DNA of 64,000 bases from Coriolopsis trogii (GCA_020543525.1 JAHYIO010000033.1:1178001-1242000), one strand, 5' to 3'. Positions 1-12,352 are shown, counted from the stretch's first letter. Notes: generated from the sequence alone by a model not told the origin. Translations and numbers: made by a program.

Positions 1-985
1 GCAGCATATACCTCATCAAACTTTGCCTGAATGGAGTCCGTGATACATTTCATGACTTTCGATCGGTAGTGCTTGATCACGCGAGCATTCGCCTGCATTG
101 ACCTAAACTTGGAGGCGGCGTCGATCTTGCCCGCTTTCTTTACGAGTTTGATCGCTATTGCCTACATGCGGAACACCGTCCGGCGAGGGTTGGGTGAAGC
201 CACACTGAGCGAACGGTATGGGACATATGCGTCAATGCTCACTTTTTCATCTTCCCGAGCCTCCGCTTCTACCACCTTCATTAACCTCACGATAACATCC
301 GGATTCCCAGACCGTACGATAGGAAGGATATTCCTGGCCAAGTCAAGCATATACTCATCGAAGGCCTCCAAGAGACGAGTCAACCGCTCGAACCAACGCG
401 TGAGGGTTGCACGGGTGTCAGCGGAAGACTTCTTCGCCTGGTGCATGGTCTGATTCCGAAACGCTTCGAGTCGGTTGAGCTGAAAGTGTATGCGAAGGAG
501 GTTGGGGGCAGGTCCAAGGATGTCATTACTGTCTTCGAGGAGCATTTGCTCGAGCATCTCGAGCTTGGAGTTCATTTCCAGGAGATTATTGACCATCTCC
601 TCCGTCTGTTCGAAGTTACGGTGCACCATGGACACCTGCGCGTCCACATGCTCTCAATACAGAGACTTGACGCAGCCGGAATGCGAGCACTCACTCTGCT
701 GATTTGGTCAAATGTGGAGACGACATATGTAGGGTCGCTGCACATCCTGTCCACCGTCTCCATCTCGTCCTTGATTGTCTGAACGTTATTCCTCGTTCCA
801 AACAACTTCCTTAGACCATCTCTGGTAGAGTCCAACTGCTCCTTGACCCCGCTCCGGAGACGTGCGTCGATGGAGGCCTTCTCCTTCTCTAGCTTCTTGC
901 GAAACGCCGCAACCTTTGCGAGGTCATCGGGGGACTGCAAGTATTCGCCGACCGCCTGGGCAGCAGAAATCGTAGGGGCAGACAT
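1..985 (-). CDS. SEC6: Exocyst subunit Sec6 (EXOC3), N-terminal part, cut by window edge
   Basis: Subunit of the exocyst, the complex that tethers secretory vesicles to the plasma membrane before SNARE fusion. Three exons are visible: 985-695, 650-243 and 161-<1, giving about 286 residues of a family usually near 750; the rest lies beyond base 1. The start is the ATG at 985 (MSAPTISAAQAV). Diagnostic runs are ISRHVDAQVSMVHRNFEQTE and the downstream KHYRSKVMKC region, together with the predicted helical, charged N-terminal coiled coil. Both introns are 44 and 81 nt, phase 0, with GTGAGT/GTGAGC donors. The reading frame is open to the edge and I see no damage. Family assignment rests on recognised motif order; the edge truncation is an artefact of the window. 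Confidence 0.85.
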
Positions 986-2515
986 AGTGATAGACAGGGG
1001 TGAACGTCGTGCAATGCGAGGCTCAAGGTACCATACTTGACAGAACAATAGGTCGCGCTTACTTCCAGGTCGAAGTGGCGGGAGGAAAGGCAGTTACAGG
1101 CGTCTTCCAATCCACGGTCCGGCGCTCCGAACTCCAGCAAATGCCGTGACTTGAGACTTAAACTTCGTCCTCGATGTTTGCTCGAGTCACTGTCTTCCAT
1201 TACTCCGTTATGGTGACAATCCTCTTCACGCTTGCTTCCCTATTTCCTTGGTACAAAGCTCGTTCTCTGTGTTTCGAGACTCCGATCTCGCCCAACTACC
1301 TAAAGCGACGCGGGAGAACATGACATGCACACCGGATCCAAAGGGCAATGCATCGCGGAGGCGAAGCTCGGTGCGGACCTTCTCGACGTCGACGGGGAGA
1401 TATGTGGACTGGAACGCAGTGACATCTCATTTGTGCAGATCTGCCTCATGCCCAGACACAGTCTCCTGAAACTCATATGAAGAATGCCGTCTTGAAAGTT
1501 GTCTCCCCTAGGCAGACGATTTACGGACCTATTGTAAAGTATACGGTATAAGTATGGAGGGACAGAGTCGACCCAGACGACCTGGTCTCCAGTTCATCAG
1601 CAGCTGTCTTCGTTGGGAACCCAGAAGGAGCACTCACCACGATTTCTACCATCTCAACCCGCGTTGCGGCCGTGAAAATACTTGATAGAAGGAATGCAAG
1701 TACTTATATAACTCTGCGTAGCTTCCAATTGATCTAAACCTTGTCGGACCTCATGAGTGTTTTCGCATGTTTTGTCACCAGCCAGTGTCGCTTGACAGGT
1801 ACTCCGACAAACTTGTGCTGCATATGTCATGTATAATGTCAACATCCATGGGTTATGGCACCCATGTAGGGGGCCGCGACCTCGTACTTCCCCACCGTCG
1901 GTCTGCTGCAAGAGCCCTTGTTTAATTCTTTCTACATAGCAGCAGTTGTAGACCTCCCTGCCGACACTGAGCTGTGTAGGAGGAAAGATTGTCTGTCGCT
2001 ATTTCAACGAAGGACAAAAGACACGTACGACGACATCCATCTCAGTATTCAACATGTCGAATGCGTAATGGTGGGGCTTGCTTCCGTGACGCCTGATCCT
2101 AGGTCTTCGACGTTTCGATTGTTTAGCTTGTTGACGCGTGCTCTGCATCAACGATTGGCCGCTACTGCGCTATTCAGTAGTGAGCTATTGCCTCATCATC
2201 TGGGAAGGGGACATTCCAGCATATCGATCCATGCGCCATTCGCGTGGCACTATACACCCAAGCTCACGAAAGCATATCAGATGAAGTGCATGAAGTAGAT
2301 GAGCGAAACACTCACATATTTCAAGAGGCTGCATGGGCTGCTATAAATAGCGGTGAAAAGGACGAAGTTGCTTGAACGGTGTCTCATGACCACGCTCAGT
2401 ATCCTTGACTTCGCACACTCCTCTTCCTGACCATATGACGTCTTACACGGAGTGCGGAGTACCGTCCATCCATAGACTTGGTGTCCAGAGATTATCGCTG
2501 TCTTGAGCATCCATC
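986..2515. other. Intergenic region between SEC6 and the sugar transporter
   Basis: Upstream of both SEC6 (-) and the transporter (+). Only short open frames with no recognisable motif or consistent splice-site pairing occur here. A TATA element near 2342 is the one regulatory signal I can support. Confidence 0.5.
2342..2349 (+). promoter_or_regulatory. TATA box of the sugar transporter gene
   Basis: A perfect TATAAATA lies 167 bp upstream of the transporter ATG at 2516. Inducible transporter genes often have TATA promoters. The assignment is positional and no initiator was identified. Confidence 0.5.
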
Positions 2516-4239
2516 ATGTCTGGCTCGAAAGATACCCTCGAACGCATCGAAGAGGCTCCCGTAGTCTCCCTCGCTAAGGAACAGAGAAAGAACAATGTGC
2601 ATTTTTCGCAATCGGCATTCCAAGAGTCAGTTGATCCATTTCGGAGAAGCTTCCTCAAGCTCTACGGCTGCTTGTTTGTTGCATATCTCTGCTCAGCAAC
2701 GAATGGGTTTGATGCGAACACCTTCGGTGAGTCATACTATCCCTAGGAGCAAGACCGGACTACTCACCGATCATATCGTACGCATAGGCGGCCTATCTGC
2801 CATTGACACCTTCACGTCCTACTTTGGAATCACTCCCGACAACCAAGGCCTCGTCGCCGCCCTCTACGTCGTCGGCAACGTCGCTGGGTGTCTCTTCGCC
2901 GGCCCCTGCGCCGATCGATACGGCCGACGGTTCGGCATGACCGTTGGCTCCATCATCTGTATCGTCGGGGTCGTCATGCAAGCCACAGCGCACAACCTCA
3001 GTACGCTCATGGGCGGGCGGTTCATCCTTGGGCTTGGGGCGGTCCTTGTGCAAACTGCAGGCCCGGCGTATGTCGTGGAGATGGCGTACCCGAAGTACCG
3101 CGGCGTCCTGACGGGGGCGTATCAGACGTGCTTCTTCCTCGGGACGATCGTGTCGACGTGGCTGGAGTATGGGCTGAACTTTGTGCATGGTACCCCGTCG
3201 TGGACGTGGAGGCTTCCGCTTGCTGTACAGGCTTTGCCGTCGGTCCTCGTCGTCTCCTTTGTGTGGTTCATACCGGAGACACCACGATGGTGAGTCGCGC
3301 ATATCGATGCTAGCATTGACAAGATGACTGAAGGGGAACTAGGTACATCGGTCAGGGACGGGTAGACAAAGCAAGGGAGATCCTTATCGAGTACCATGGA
3401 GATGGGAATCCACACTCAGTGGTGGTTGCTCTCGAGGTGGAGGGGATGCTAGAAGTGATATCCGCACAAGGCTCGGATAAACGATGGTGGGACTTCCGCG
3501 ACCTCTTTAATTCGCGATCTGCACGCTATCGTACGTTCCTCGTGAGCTGCATCGCCATGTTTGGAGCCTGGGATCTTCCTCCGACGAGCTACTACTTCCC
3601 ACTCATGGGTGAGTGACAAGTAGCTAAGTCTCAGGACTTATGAGGGCTTACCTGCACGACCTCGCAGCAAAGACAGCGGGTATCACCAGCGAGCGCACCC
3701 AATTGCTGCTGAATGCTCTTCAGACTCCAATTATGATGGTCGCCGCACTGTCCGGTTTACGCTGGATCGACCGATTGGGACGGCGAAAGCTGCTCATCGC
3801 ATCCAGCACGGGTATGACCATCTCAGTAGCAATCATCACCGCGTGCACCGCGCAGCAATCAGGAAGGCCAATAGTCGGTGGCGTCGGAATCGCCTTCGTA
3901 TATATCTTCCTTGTCGTCTTCGCCTTTTCCTGGACGCCTGCGCAGTCGTTGTACCCGACGGAGGTGCTCGCCTTCAATACGCGCGCCAAAGGCCTCGCAT
4001 ACATGAACTTGCTCGTGAATGTGGCCGGCGTGTTCAACACCTACGTCCCCCCTGTGGCAATTTCACGCGTCAGCTGGCGCTTCTATATCTTCTACATCGT
4101 ATGGGACGCCCTCGGCGCGTTGGTCATATATCTGACATTCGTCGAGACGAAGGGACGTAACCTGGAGGAGATCGACCACATTTTCGAGACAGAGAACCCG
4201 AAGAAGGCCAGTCTGCAGCCTGTCAATGCGGTGATCTGA
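2516..4239 (+). CDS. MFS sugar transporter (hexose/lactose permease-like)
   Basis: Predicted plasma-membrane proton/sugar symporter of the major facilitator sugar-porter family. Exons 2516-2726, 2788-3289, 3343-3608 and 3635-4239 join in frame to 527 aa, the usual length for a 12-helix porter. Family signatures are present in order: GFDANTFGG at the end of helix 1, DRYGRRFGM after helix 2, GRFILGLG and the PKYRG segment mid N-half, PETPRW closing the N-terminal half, RWIDRLGRRKLL in the C-half, YPTEVL with RAKG, and ETKGRNLEEID before the C-terminus. Hydrophobic segments are spaced as expected. Substrate cannot be read from sequence; the pattern resembles basidiomycete lactose-permease-like and general hexose carriers. 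A TATA box lies upstream. The gene is intact. Confidence 0.9.
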
Positions 4240-4443
4240 AGAGATATTCATCAGGGAGAGACGCGTTTGCCATGTACAGTAACATGTCCAACATCTGGGG
4301 TGTGGCGAGGTAATCAGTCTTCACTTCATTACGTATGCGTGGAATATAACACAATCAAAGATGCTGGGTCGTTATTGAAACATGAGAACACGATACTCAA
4401 CACAACATGTATACTGCCTGTTTGCCTTCACGCCACCCATCAT

Positions 4444-5043
4444 TCACGAGAATGTGCTACCTTCTGGGGGTTGGGGGAGCTTGCGGTTGTTCATCGACGC
4501 CATCTCCCTAGGATGGATATCAGTTAGGACCGCTCTCGAAGGAATGCGCCTATGCTCACCGTCGAATCTCTACAAGGATGGTCTCGATGCTATAGTTGCG
4601 ATTCCAATGGGCCAAGACGGGAAGTTTCGAAGGGTCTACCTTGCCATCTACCTGACTGACGAAAGGGAGATTGACGCGAGAGACGAATTGGATGGTCGGG
4701 GGTTGGTCGGGATAGTTCTCTCCACAGGTGATCCTTAGACTGTAGATGCGGTTCTCGTGGACAGTCTGCAGGCGATGACGATTGTGAAGTGAGCAACGAT
4801 AGCATCGATTGTCCCAGGAAAGAGTAAAGAAAAGTACGCACATGTCCAGGCCCAATGATGGTGCCGTTCCAGTGGCTCATCATGATATCGTCTCCATCCT
4901 CGAGACCATACGAACAGGATCCGTCACCGATGCCCTTCTCGCCCTTCTCGAGCTCCTCAAGAAGACGAAAGTTGCGCGGAACTGTCCAAAAACATCAGCA
5001 AGGAATACGAGCCAGACGGCGGCGACAGCGGACCCTTTGCCAT
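4444..5043 (-). CDS. MMS2: Ubiquitin-conjugating enzyme variant Mms2 (UEV)
   Basis: Catalytically inactive E2 variant that pairs with Ubc13 to build K63-linked ubiquitin chains on PCNA in error-free post-replication repair. Exons 5043-5034 (10 nt), 4981-4842, 4765-4560 and 4507-4444 give 139 aa, the family length. The start [20 protein letters not shown] is nearly the yeast sequence. Then follow [46 protein letters not shown] and the C-terminal PPEGSTF. The active-site cysteine of true E2s is absent, as expected for UEVs. The 10-nt first coding exon uses a less typical GTCCGC donor; this choice is supported because only it restores the conserved VPRNF join. It is tail-to-tail with the transporter. 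Confidence 0.93.
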
Positions 5044-5340
5044 GGTGGACGAAGCAGAGAGAGAGACTGGCAGACGAAGACAGTGGATGCTTTGAAGGAG
5101 CCCGATGGAAGCGCTCTCCTGTCGGTGGCGCTGCTGCCCAATCGAGGGAATCTCCGGCAACGGCCGGGCCGTCACCGCCTCTACCAATGTGCTCATCACT
5201 CCGACTCGAGTCGCTCTCAGTTCCAGTCCCGTCCCGCAGTCGGGTACGCACTTCTGTCCATCTCCACTATCGACCACTCTCTGTCGCCCCGTCGCCCACT
5301 CTACACATCGTAAGAATACCTCGACTCTATCATCTTCACC

Positions 5341-8182
5341 ATGTTCAGAGGCGGCCAGCCCAATCCATACGACGACATCGTCGGTGAGTTTCCATGCAGT
5401 CGGGTACTGCGGACGTAAGATACGATACTGAACTCTTTGCCAGCAAAGACCACGGACGAGAACCTGACAGGCGAGAACTGGGAGCTCATACTTAACTTAT
5501 GTGACAAGGTGCAGGAAGAGGGGGAACAAGGGTGAGCACCTGCCCATGTCCCAAGCAGCCGTACATGCATTCCAACTCCTCACCTCAGGGCGCGCAACGT
5601 GATCGCAGCGTCGCTGAAGCGGCTGGCGCATCGAAACCCAAATGTACAACTTTACACGCTGACGTTGGTCGAAGCCTTGTCCAAGAATTGCGGTCTCGAC
5701 GTCCACCGGGAGATATCTTCCAGGGCGTTCACGCAGGGCTTAGAGAAGCTCGTCACCGATAGGGTGCGTATTTTTGACTCCCATAATCAGACATATACCA
5801 ATTTTTTGCCTTTAGACAACCCATGATAAGGTTAGGAAGCGTGCTCTCAGTCTGGTGGCGATCTGGACTTCCGAGTTTGAGAAAGATCCTACCCTTGGTC
5901 TCATGGAGGAGTGTTATGAGACCCTAAAGTCAAAGGGATACAAGTTTGAGACCCCGAACGAACCACCCCCTCCAGATGTAGACGACGAGGTCCGCCGGCG
6001 TGAGGAGGAAGAGCTGCAGAGGGCCCTGGAGATCTCCATGCAAGACAAGGGTGGCCGCTCTCAATGGGAAGCATACTCGCTCGCGTCCTCGAGCGGTGCC
6101 AGTGGCTCCGGGGTTGGCAGCTCGGCCCAAGCATCATCGTCCGCTGCTGCTGACCCTTCCGGGTCTTTTTCACGTTCCGCTACGGCGTCAGCTCAGGTTC
6201 CTCCTACTTATGGAGGATACGTCCCATCTGCGTCGACGCCTGCCATCTCTGCGGTTGATACATCTCCTGCCACCGTGTCTAGCACGACAATCACAAATCC
6301 TTCCCCAATCTCAGCGCAATCTTCCGAAGGGAGCATCTCTATCGTCACCAGGGTTCGTGCTCTCCACACATTCGAACCTACGGAACCCGGAGAGCTTGCC
6401 TTCGAGAAAGGAGACATCATCAAAGTGGTGGATCGCAACTACAAGGATTGGTGGCGAGGACAGCTGAAGGGACGCACCGGTATCTTCCCTGTCAACTATG
6501 TGGTAAGTTGGACGTTCGACTTTACGCATCCCTTCTTCCTCTTGCTGAATGGGCTCCTAGGAACCGCTCCCTGAACCCACTGCGGCTGAGATTGCTCGTG
6601 AGGCTGAGCAGGAAGCCGCAGTCTTCTCACAAGCCGCCAACGTGGACCGCCTGCTGATGATGCTCCGTAACATGGATCCTGCACGAGACAACCTTGCAGA
6701 TAATGAAGAGATCCAGGTATGTGACAGTCACCTGCCATTTCGCACTTTCTGTTGATTCGCAAATACGACAGGAACTATACCGTTCGTGCATGACGCTGCG
6801 GCCGAAGATCGTGAAGCTTATCGACAAGTACAGCCAGAAGCGAGGTTGGTTTCATTATCTTCACCTGTGCAGACGGAGTACTAACGCGACGTGTAACAGC
6901 TGACCTGGTTTCCATGAATGAGAGCTTCGTGAAGGCTAGAACGATATTTGACAGGATGATGGAGGAAAGTCTGGCACGCCACACTGGAGGTATGTTCTCA
7001 TAACGTCTATAGTATCCGGATAACATTGACGTTTCGATAGTATATGATGGCCGTCCTAGCTACATCCCGAACGCGAGTCAGTCGTATATCCCCCGTCCGG
7101 ATTCCCGGGCTCGTCAAGAGTACCACCCTCCTGGAGGTCCTCCCCCGGGTGCCCCTGCTTATGGGTGGAACCCAGCGGGTTACGATCAACCTCCTTACAA
7201 TCCGTATCCCGCTGCCGCAGCCGCCTATCCAGCTACACCTGAGACTCCTTACCCCCACGGCGCTCCGCCACAGCCGCCGTATGGGGACCCTCATGGGTAT
7301 GCGGGCCGTCCTCAGTCGGTCTACAGTCAAGCTCCCCCTCAAGGGTACCCCGGCCCAGCACCCTACGGCGCCCCTGTGGATCCACAGGCTTATCCCGGCA
7401 GCCCAGGTCCGCTGCAGTCGCCGCATCCTGTGCCTCAAGGCCCTCCACACATTGGGCCCGAGCCTACTCCTCAGCCTCAGATTTACCCCCAGCCCGGTGT
7501 CCAAGTGGAGCAGTACCAGCCTCAAGTATACCCCCAGCCTGGCGGGCAGCCTGAGCCTCAACCTCAGATCCAACCTCAGATTCAGCCTCAGGTTCAGCCG
7601 CAGCCTCAGGTGCAGGCACAGCCTCAGACGCAACCTGAGCCGCAACCGCAATTACAACCGCAGCCACAGCCACAGCCACAGCCACAGCCACAGCAGCAAG
7701 TCCAACAACAGCCGATTCAGCAACAGTCGTCGCCTACGCCTTCGCAGCAGCAACAGCAGAGCGGCGGCCCGCCCTACGTCTACGATCCTAACACGACTTA
7801 CGCGGATCCGAACGTCCAAGCATGGGCGCAGTACTACGCTCATGGCGGCACCGACCCCACAGGCTCTGTCTACTTCATTTCTGTCCCTGGAGTGAAGGAC
7901 GGTCCCGTAGGGTCGGTCCCTCAGCCGGTGCGCACGTCGTCGACCAGCTCTGATGTCCAGGGAGGGGACCCGGTCGCCCATCAAGGACAGGTTGCTCCTC
8001 TGAACATAAACAAAGGACAACAACCTAGTTCTGGCGTCGCGCAGGGTCAGGCTGTGATGGGAGACGGACCCCCGGTGGCTGGACAAGCGTACCATGGGTT
8101 GGCGGACCAGTTCGCTGGAATGGACATTGGGGATGGAAGGCAGAATGGACATGATGGAGTTGGGGCGCAGGCTGGTGCGTGA
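5341..8182 (+). CDS. HSE1: ESCRT-0 subunit Hse1 (STAM homologue)
   Basis: Endosomal sorting factor that binds ubiquitinated cargo and, with Vps27, starts multivesicular-body formation. Eight exons (5341-5383, 5444-5531, 5589-5763, 5816-6502, 6561-6716, 6772-6844, 6900-6989, 7041-8182) give 817 aa. Domain order: VHS domain about residues 10-145; ubiquitin-interacting motif near 166-178 (EEELQRALEISMQ); SH3 domain about 276-331 (ALHTFEP, KDWWRGQLKGRTGIFPVNYV); a helical GAT-like region; then a long Pro/Gln/Tyr tail. The tail makes the protein longer than yeast Hse1 (about 450 aa) and contains a Gln-Pro repeat block. Exon 7 follows a clear CTAAC branch point near 6881. The gene is intact and starts 297 bp from the divergent MMS2. 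Confidence 0.93.
7540..7765 (+). repeat. Gln-Pro codon repeat inside HSE1
   Basis: Imperfect tandem repeats of CAGCCTCAG-like units encode alternating Gln-Pro and then poly-Gln. Synonymous variation between units (cagcct, cagccg, cagcca) suggests an old protein-level low-complexity tract, although the cagcca run near 7660-7690 is nearly pure and could slip. Confidence 0.8.
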
Positions 8183-8478
8183 GGTCAGGGAGGAGGGGGA
8201 AGGCGTGAGATTGTGGATGAACGTTCGAGTCGACGGATGCATATGCTACTTACCCCTATGCGAGTATGAGTGTAAGGATACACATATGTTGGGAGATTGC
8301 CCTACGAAACGGCTGCGAGGTTTATGGCCGCGAACTCGTTGAAGGTGGATGGTTGCAATCCTCGCCACATGAGCAGACGAATGGAGATTGTCGACTTCGA
8401 TGCGAGCGTCGCTGGCACATCTTGCCTTTGGCCTTGATCACGGGCTTCAATATAGAGGAAATCAGACTTCAGCAAAAA

Positions 8479-8572
8479 TGCTCGGAGACAGAGTCGAACT
8501 CTCGACCTCCAGTTGAACCCCCTACGCATAAGATCATAGGACCTGCGCTCTAACCAACTGAGCTACCCAAGC
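8479..8572 (-). tRNA. Intron-containing tRNA, anticodon probably TAT (Ile)
   Basis: Read on the minus strand, a 7-bp acceptor stem GCTTGGG/TCCGAGC (two wobble pairs) and discriminator A enclose a D arm GCTC...GAGC with an A box (TAGCTCAGTTGG). A T arm with loop TTCGACT forms the B box. A TTTTT Pol III stop follows at 8478-8474. The total of 94 nt implies an intron of about 20 nt after position 37, and intron bases TAGG can pair with CCTA at the anticodon, as in the splicing endonuclease substrate. By numbering, positions 34-36 read TAT, but position 33 is C rather than the near-universal T. The anticodon and T stems each carry a mismatch. Isotype is therefore uncertain and the gene could be a decaying copy. 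Confidence 0.65.
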
Positions 8573-8918
8573 TGTTAAGCGCTTAAACCTTCTGATATAT
8601 ACCCACTCATACAGGGATATGTCGTCACTCGAGCCCAAGAGGGTCTCTTTCCAGCAGCACTTGGACTCCGAGATAGTTTACCATTGTCTGGTACCGACCA
8701 TAAGCAGCGTTCTTCGACTCACTCACAGCGCCATCTGGTCGACGGGAACACAGAGCCACCCAACCCTTTGTACGCGCGTGTTTCGTTCATTGACTGACGT
8801 ACGCCACACCGCGTGTAAGCGGCCGTACCTGTGAAGTCATCATACCTCACTCCTCGCTCCGTCTACCATACTATAGGATCCCTAACTCTCTAGCTTGTCT
8901 GCTCTCGATTCGTCCCAC

Positions 8919-11415
8919 ATGGCGCCTCAAGTCGACCTTGTGTTAGTGTTTCGCTCCTCCCCGGGGCGAGTGTTGTCCAAGCCGCAAGCACGCGAGAATG
9001 CGCGACAGGCCACCCAGCAATACATGCACCTTCTGGAGGTCCTCAAGAACGGGCGATTGCACGTCGTAGGGAAGAGGGGCGATCAGGAAGGCCAATTGCT
9101 TGTGCTCGTACACTGCCCGAAGAGCACCTTGACGCGTCTGGTCCAACGCGAACGGTGCGTATTCCCTGCTATGATCTGGTTGTATACATCATATTCTCAT
9201 ACTATCTGTGCTGGCCCAGCTATTCAGACTTTTTATGTGGACTACCAACGGTCAACCCCACGAGTACAAGAGACCTGACGGCGGAGCCTCTTACTCCTGC
9301 TGATAGGCTGCGACTTGTCTACACGTACGTCACCGCAACCCCCGAAGACGGCGGGCTCGGCGTGGCACCCGGCTCGTCAGCATGGGACCGCGTTGAGTCC
9401 GTTATGGTACTGCACGATCATGAATTCAACGAAGCATGGATTCGCGCATGGACCACGCGTCAGCTTGGCTTCGTGAAATTTGACAAGATTCGGGAACAGG
9501 TACGCCCTCGACATTGCTCTATCTTGTGTTTGTGTTGGAATCCTCACTCGTCTCTAGTTCGGTGAAGCTGTTGCGCTGTACTTCCACTTCCTGTCCTTCT
9601 ATACGAAGCACCTTCTGTTCATTTCTGCCGTTGGTGTGCTCTTCTACTTTGTCGCCCTACCCTACTCCACCCTCTATTCCTCCATCCTCTTACTATGGTC
9701 AATCACCTTCGTCGAATGGTGGCGCATCAAACAAAGACAACTCTCTGTGAGCTGGGGGACCAAAGGTTCATTCCGAGTCGAGAAGCGCAGGGCGCAATAC
9801 GTTCACCTACCGTGGTGGCGCAAGGACATTAGAGCGCTCGCCAGCCTCCCAGTCATCCTCTTTTTCGCTTCGGTGCTCGCAGTTCTACTCACTGGTATCT
9901 TCGTCCTTGAGGCCTTTGTCACTCACCTCTACACCGGTCCGGGTCATAAGCTCATCGTATGTTCTCTCAATCTCTAATTGGAGACAATGTTCACGACATT
10001 CTTTCTATCTAGGGGTTCAGTCCTACCATCCTATTCACGGCGCTAGTTCCTCGACTTCTCAGCATTTACCATTCCTATGCGGTCTCGTTCACGAATTGGG
10101 AAAACCATGGGCACCAATCGACACACGACGCATCGTTGACGGTCAAGACTTTCAGCCTATCAGCCATCGTCGCATATCTTGGCATTGCTCTCTCTGCCTT
10201 CGTCTATGTTCCTTATGGGGAGGAAGTCATGGGCCTAGTGCAATACTACATCTTCCACGGCGACTCCTCTGCGAAGACCTGGCTAGCGTCTGTGCTGTCA
10301 TCCCTCCCTTCAAATGTCACTGCTCCGTTTAATTCGACCATCACGGAGAAGGGCACGGCTGCAACGACCAATCGGACGTTCTGGGAGCGGGACGGCGTCA
10401 GCGCTCGCACCAAACTCAACCCGAAGCGTCTGCAGGATCAGATGTTCGCCTTCACGGTGACCAACCAGGTGGTGAACACCTTCCTCGAAATTGGCCTTCC
10501 TTTTGTCCTTCGCGCAGTTACATCCCTGCGGAGCGGCAAGGGACTCTCGCTCGCTGCTCCTGCCGCGGGTGCCGCAAACGTCAACGGCGGGAAGAAAAAA
10601 CGCGTGATGTTCGATGACCAACCTGCCGATGCCGGCGCAGAGCGATTGGCAGACGAGGGCGAAGAACGGGAATTCATGGAGAGGGTCAAAAAGGAGGTCG
10701 CTCTGCCGGCCTATGACCTCTTCGCCGATTACAGCGAAATGGTAACGCAATTCGGATACGTGTCCCTGTGGTCCACCATCTGGCCCCTCGCGCCGGGTAC
10801 GCAGATTTTAATTTTCAAAGGGTTTATAATTGGCTCATCCGTTGCTCAGTTATGTCACTCATCAACAACTGGCTTGAGTTGCGCTCCGACGCATTCAAGA
10901 TAACGGTGCACGTACGGCGACCGATCCCCACGCGGACAGATACCATAGGGCCCTGGTTGGACACGCTCACGTTCCTGACCTGGCTGTCTGCCCTGACGAA
11001 CTCGGCGCTCGTCTACCTGTTCCGGCCGAGCAACTTCAATCAGTGCAAGCCGGTGGGTACATCCCTCTCGCATTCGCATCAACATCTGAGTAGCCCGGAC
11101 TCGTCGAAGGAGGAACTGCTACGCTCGGCGTTGCTTATTGCGCTCGGGGCATCGCATGGGTACATCCTGCTGCGAATGCTCGTCCGCCACACGCTCGAGC
11201 GTGTGCTCTGGCGCGGGAGCTCGGAGGAACGTGAGGCGGCGCGGATCGAGACCGTCGTGAAGGAGCAGTATCTCCGGAGCCTTGGGGTAGCCGATGTGGT
11301 TAATGCGGAGGAAACGCCTGCGGACGGAGGGGATAGCCTCGAGGGCGAATCTTCGGCGTTCTGGAGGCGAGACGAGGGACTGGACGAGCTGAGCCGGGGG
11401 ACGAAGGAGTCATGA
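8919..11415 (+). CDS. IST2: Anoctamin/TMEM16 homologue, Ist2-like ER-plasma membrane protein
   Basis: Multi-pass membrane protein of the anoctamin family. Fungal Ist2 sits in cortical ER and tethers it to the plasma membrane. Exons 8919-9154, 9220-9499, 9558-9956, 10013-10796 and 10850-11415 give 754 aa. The start MAPQVDLVLVFR and the domain DKIREQFGEAVALYFHFLSF are typical of the fungal family. Many hydrophobic segments follow (for example near 9640-9720, 9850-9960 and 10140-10220), with a late RPSNFNQC and helix LLIALGASHGYILLRMLV. A Lys-rich PIP2-binding tail like that of yeast Ist2 (946 aa) is not evident: the protein ends about 50 residues after an acidic segment. Scramblase versus tether activity cannot be judged here. 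Confidence 0.88.
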
Positions 11416-12352
11416 TTCCATGAGCAATCTCAGCCCGGTACTACCTCGCTCGTCCCATGTGCCCCGGCGTGGTGAGACGGAATGAATGCCGAGAGGCGGA
11501 AGACTATGGACCAGACGGACAAACGACATTTACGTTAGAGTGTGATGCTCGGTATGGTTACGACTTATGAACGCAACGACTGGTGGCGCGCTGGAGACCG
11601 GTGTCTTGGGCTAGAACATGTAGTAGTGTACAAGGTCTACTATGAATATATTCAGTATATGTGCTAGCAGGCCGATGACGAGTGCAGTGAGGAAGAGGAC
11701 GGCGCGCGAGATGCGGGCAATTAGTGGGCGCATCATCAGAACGAGGCGGGAATTCCCAAAAGCGCTAAGTAGGGTGGGAAATTAATTAGGAGGATAAGTC
11801 AGGCACAACGCGGACCCGGATCTGCACACCGACGACGAACACGACGACGACCGGCCCCGCGCCCTCGACACTCCTTTGTACCTCCGCTCTCTGACCTGGC
11901 GACAGTCCTTTCTCCGCTTTCTCAAACAAAACCCTCTTTCCTTCCTGCTCGCCGTCGACACCCGTGACCAGAACCTGTCAACCCGACGCGCTCTCTGCCA
12001 ACCGCCATACCAACTCCCCTACACGTGCTGATTTGTCGCAGCACAGGAACGCCTCGCTGCAGAGTGAATCCCTCATCCCCGCTTTCTCGCGTTTTGTTCT
12101 GGGCCACGTTGAGACGTACTTCACATCCGTGGCAATTATGTCAGTAATTCCCTGCCCTCGGCCACGTCTCGCCCTCTCACACTCCCCGCAGGCTTCATTA
12201 ACCGTCTGCATCTGGCTCGGCGACCTTTGCATCATTGCTTGTAACGTTTAGAACAGTTTGGAAAGTGCGTACTCTCTCTGTTCACTGTGTCGCACGACAC
12301 CCACTCCCACAGTCCATTTACCTCCTTCTCTTTCCTCCCCTTCGTCCGCAGC
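11416..12352. other. Intergenic region with a possible small ORF and a 5' UTR intron
   Basis: Between IST2 and the large disordered gene. It contains a minus-strand 41-codon membrane ORF (11736-11611) and, at its right end, a likely 5' UTR intron of the next gene (donor GTGCGTACTC near 12264, acceptor CCGCAG at 12351). Pyrimidine-rich tracts near 11860-11960 and 12300-12345 look like promoter and leader sequence. Confidence 0.5.
11611..11736 (-). CDS. Candidate 41-aa single-span membrane peptide
   Basis: ATG at 11736 opens a 41-codon frame ending TAG at 11611: MMRPLIARISRA, then a strongly hydrophobic stretch (AVLFLTALVIGLLAHILNIF) and a short polar end DLVHYYMF. Codons are GC-ending and typical of neighbouring genes. 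The basic-then-hydrophobic layout is that of a small single-pass membrane protein. I do not recognise a family. It lies 3' to 3' with IST2 and is divergent from the gene at 12353. It could be fortuitous; conservation of the peptide in other polypores would settle it. Confidence 0.35.
   Translation of the reverse strand: MMRPLIARISRAVLFLTALVIGLLAHILNIFIVDLVHYYMF

Noticed and set aside
7007..7651. 214-codon Leu/Arg-rich frame on the minus strand
   Set aside because: It is the antisense of the HSE1 Gln-Pro repeats; the repeated codons create an open complementary frame with no independent signal.
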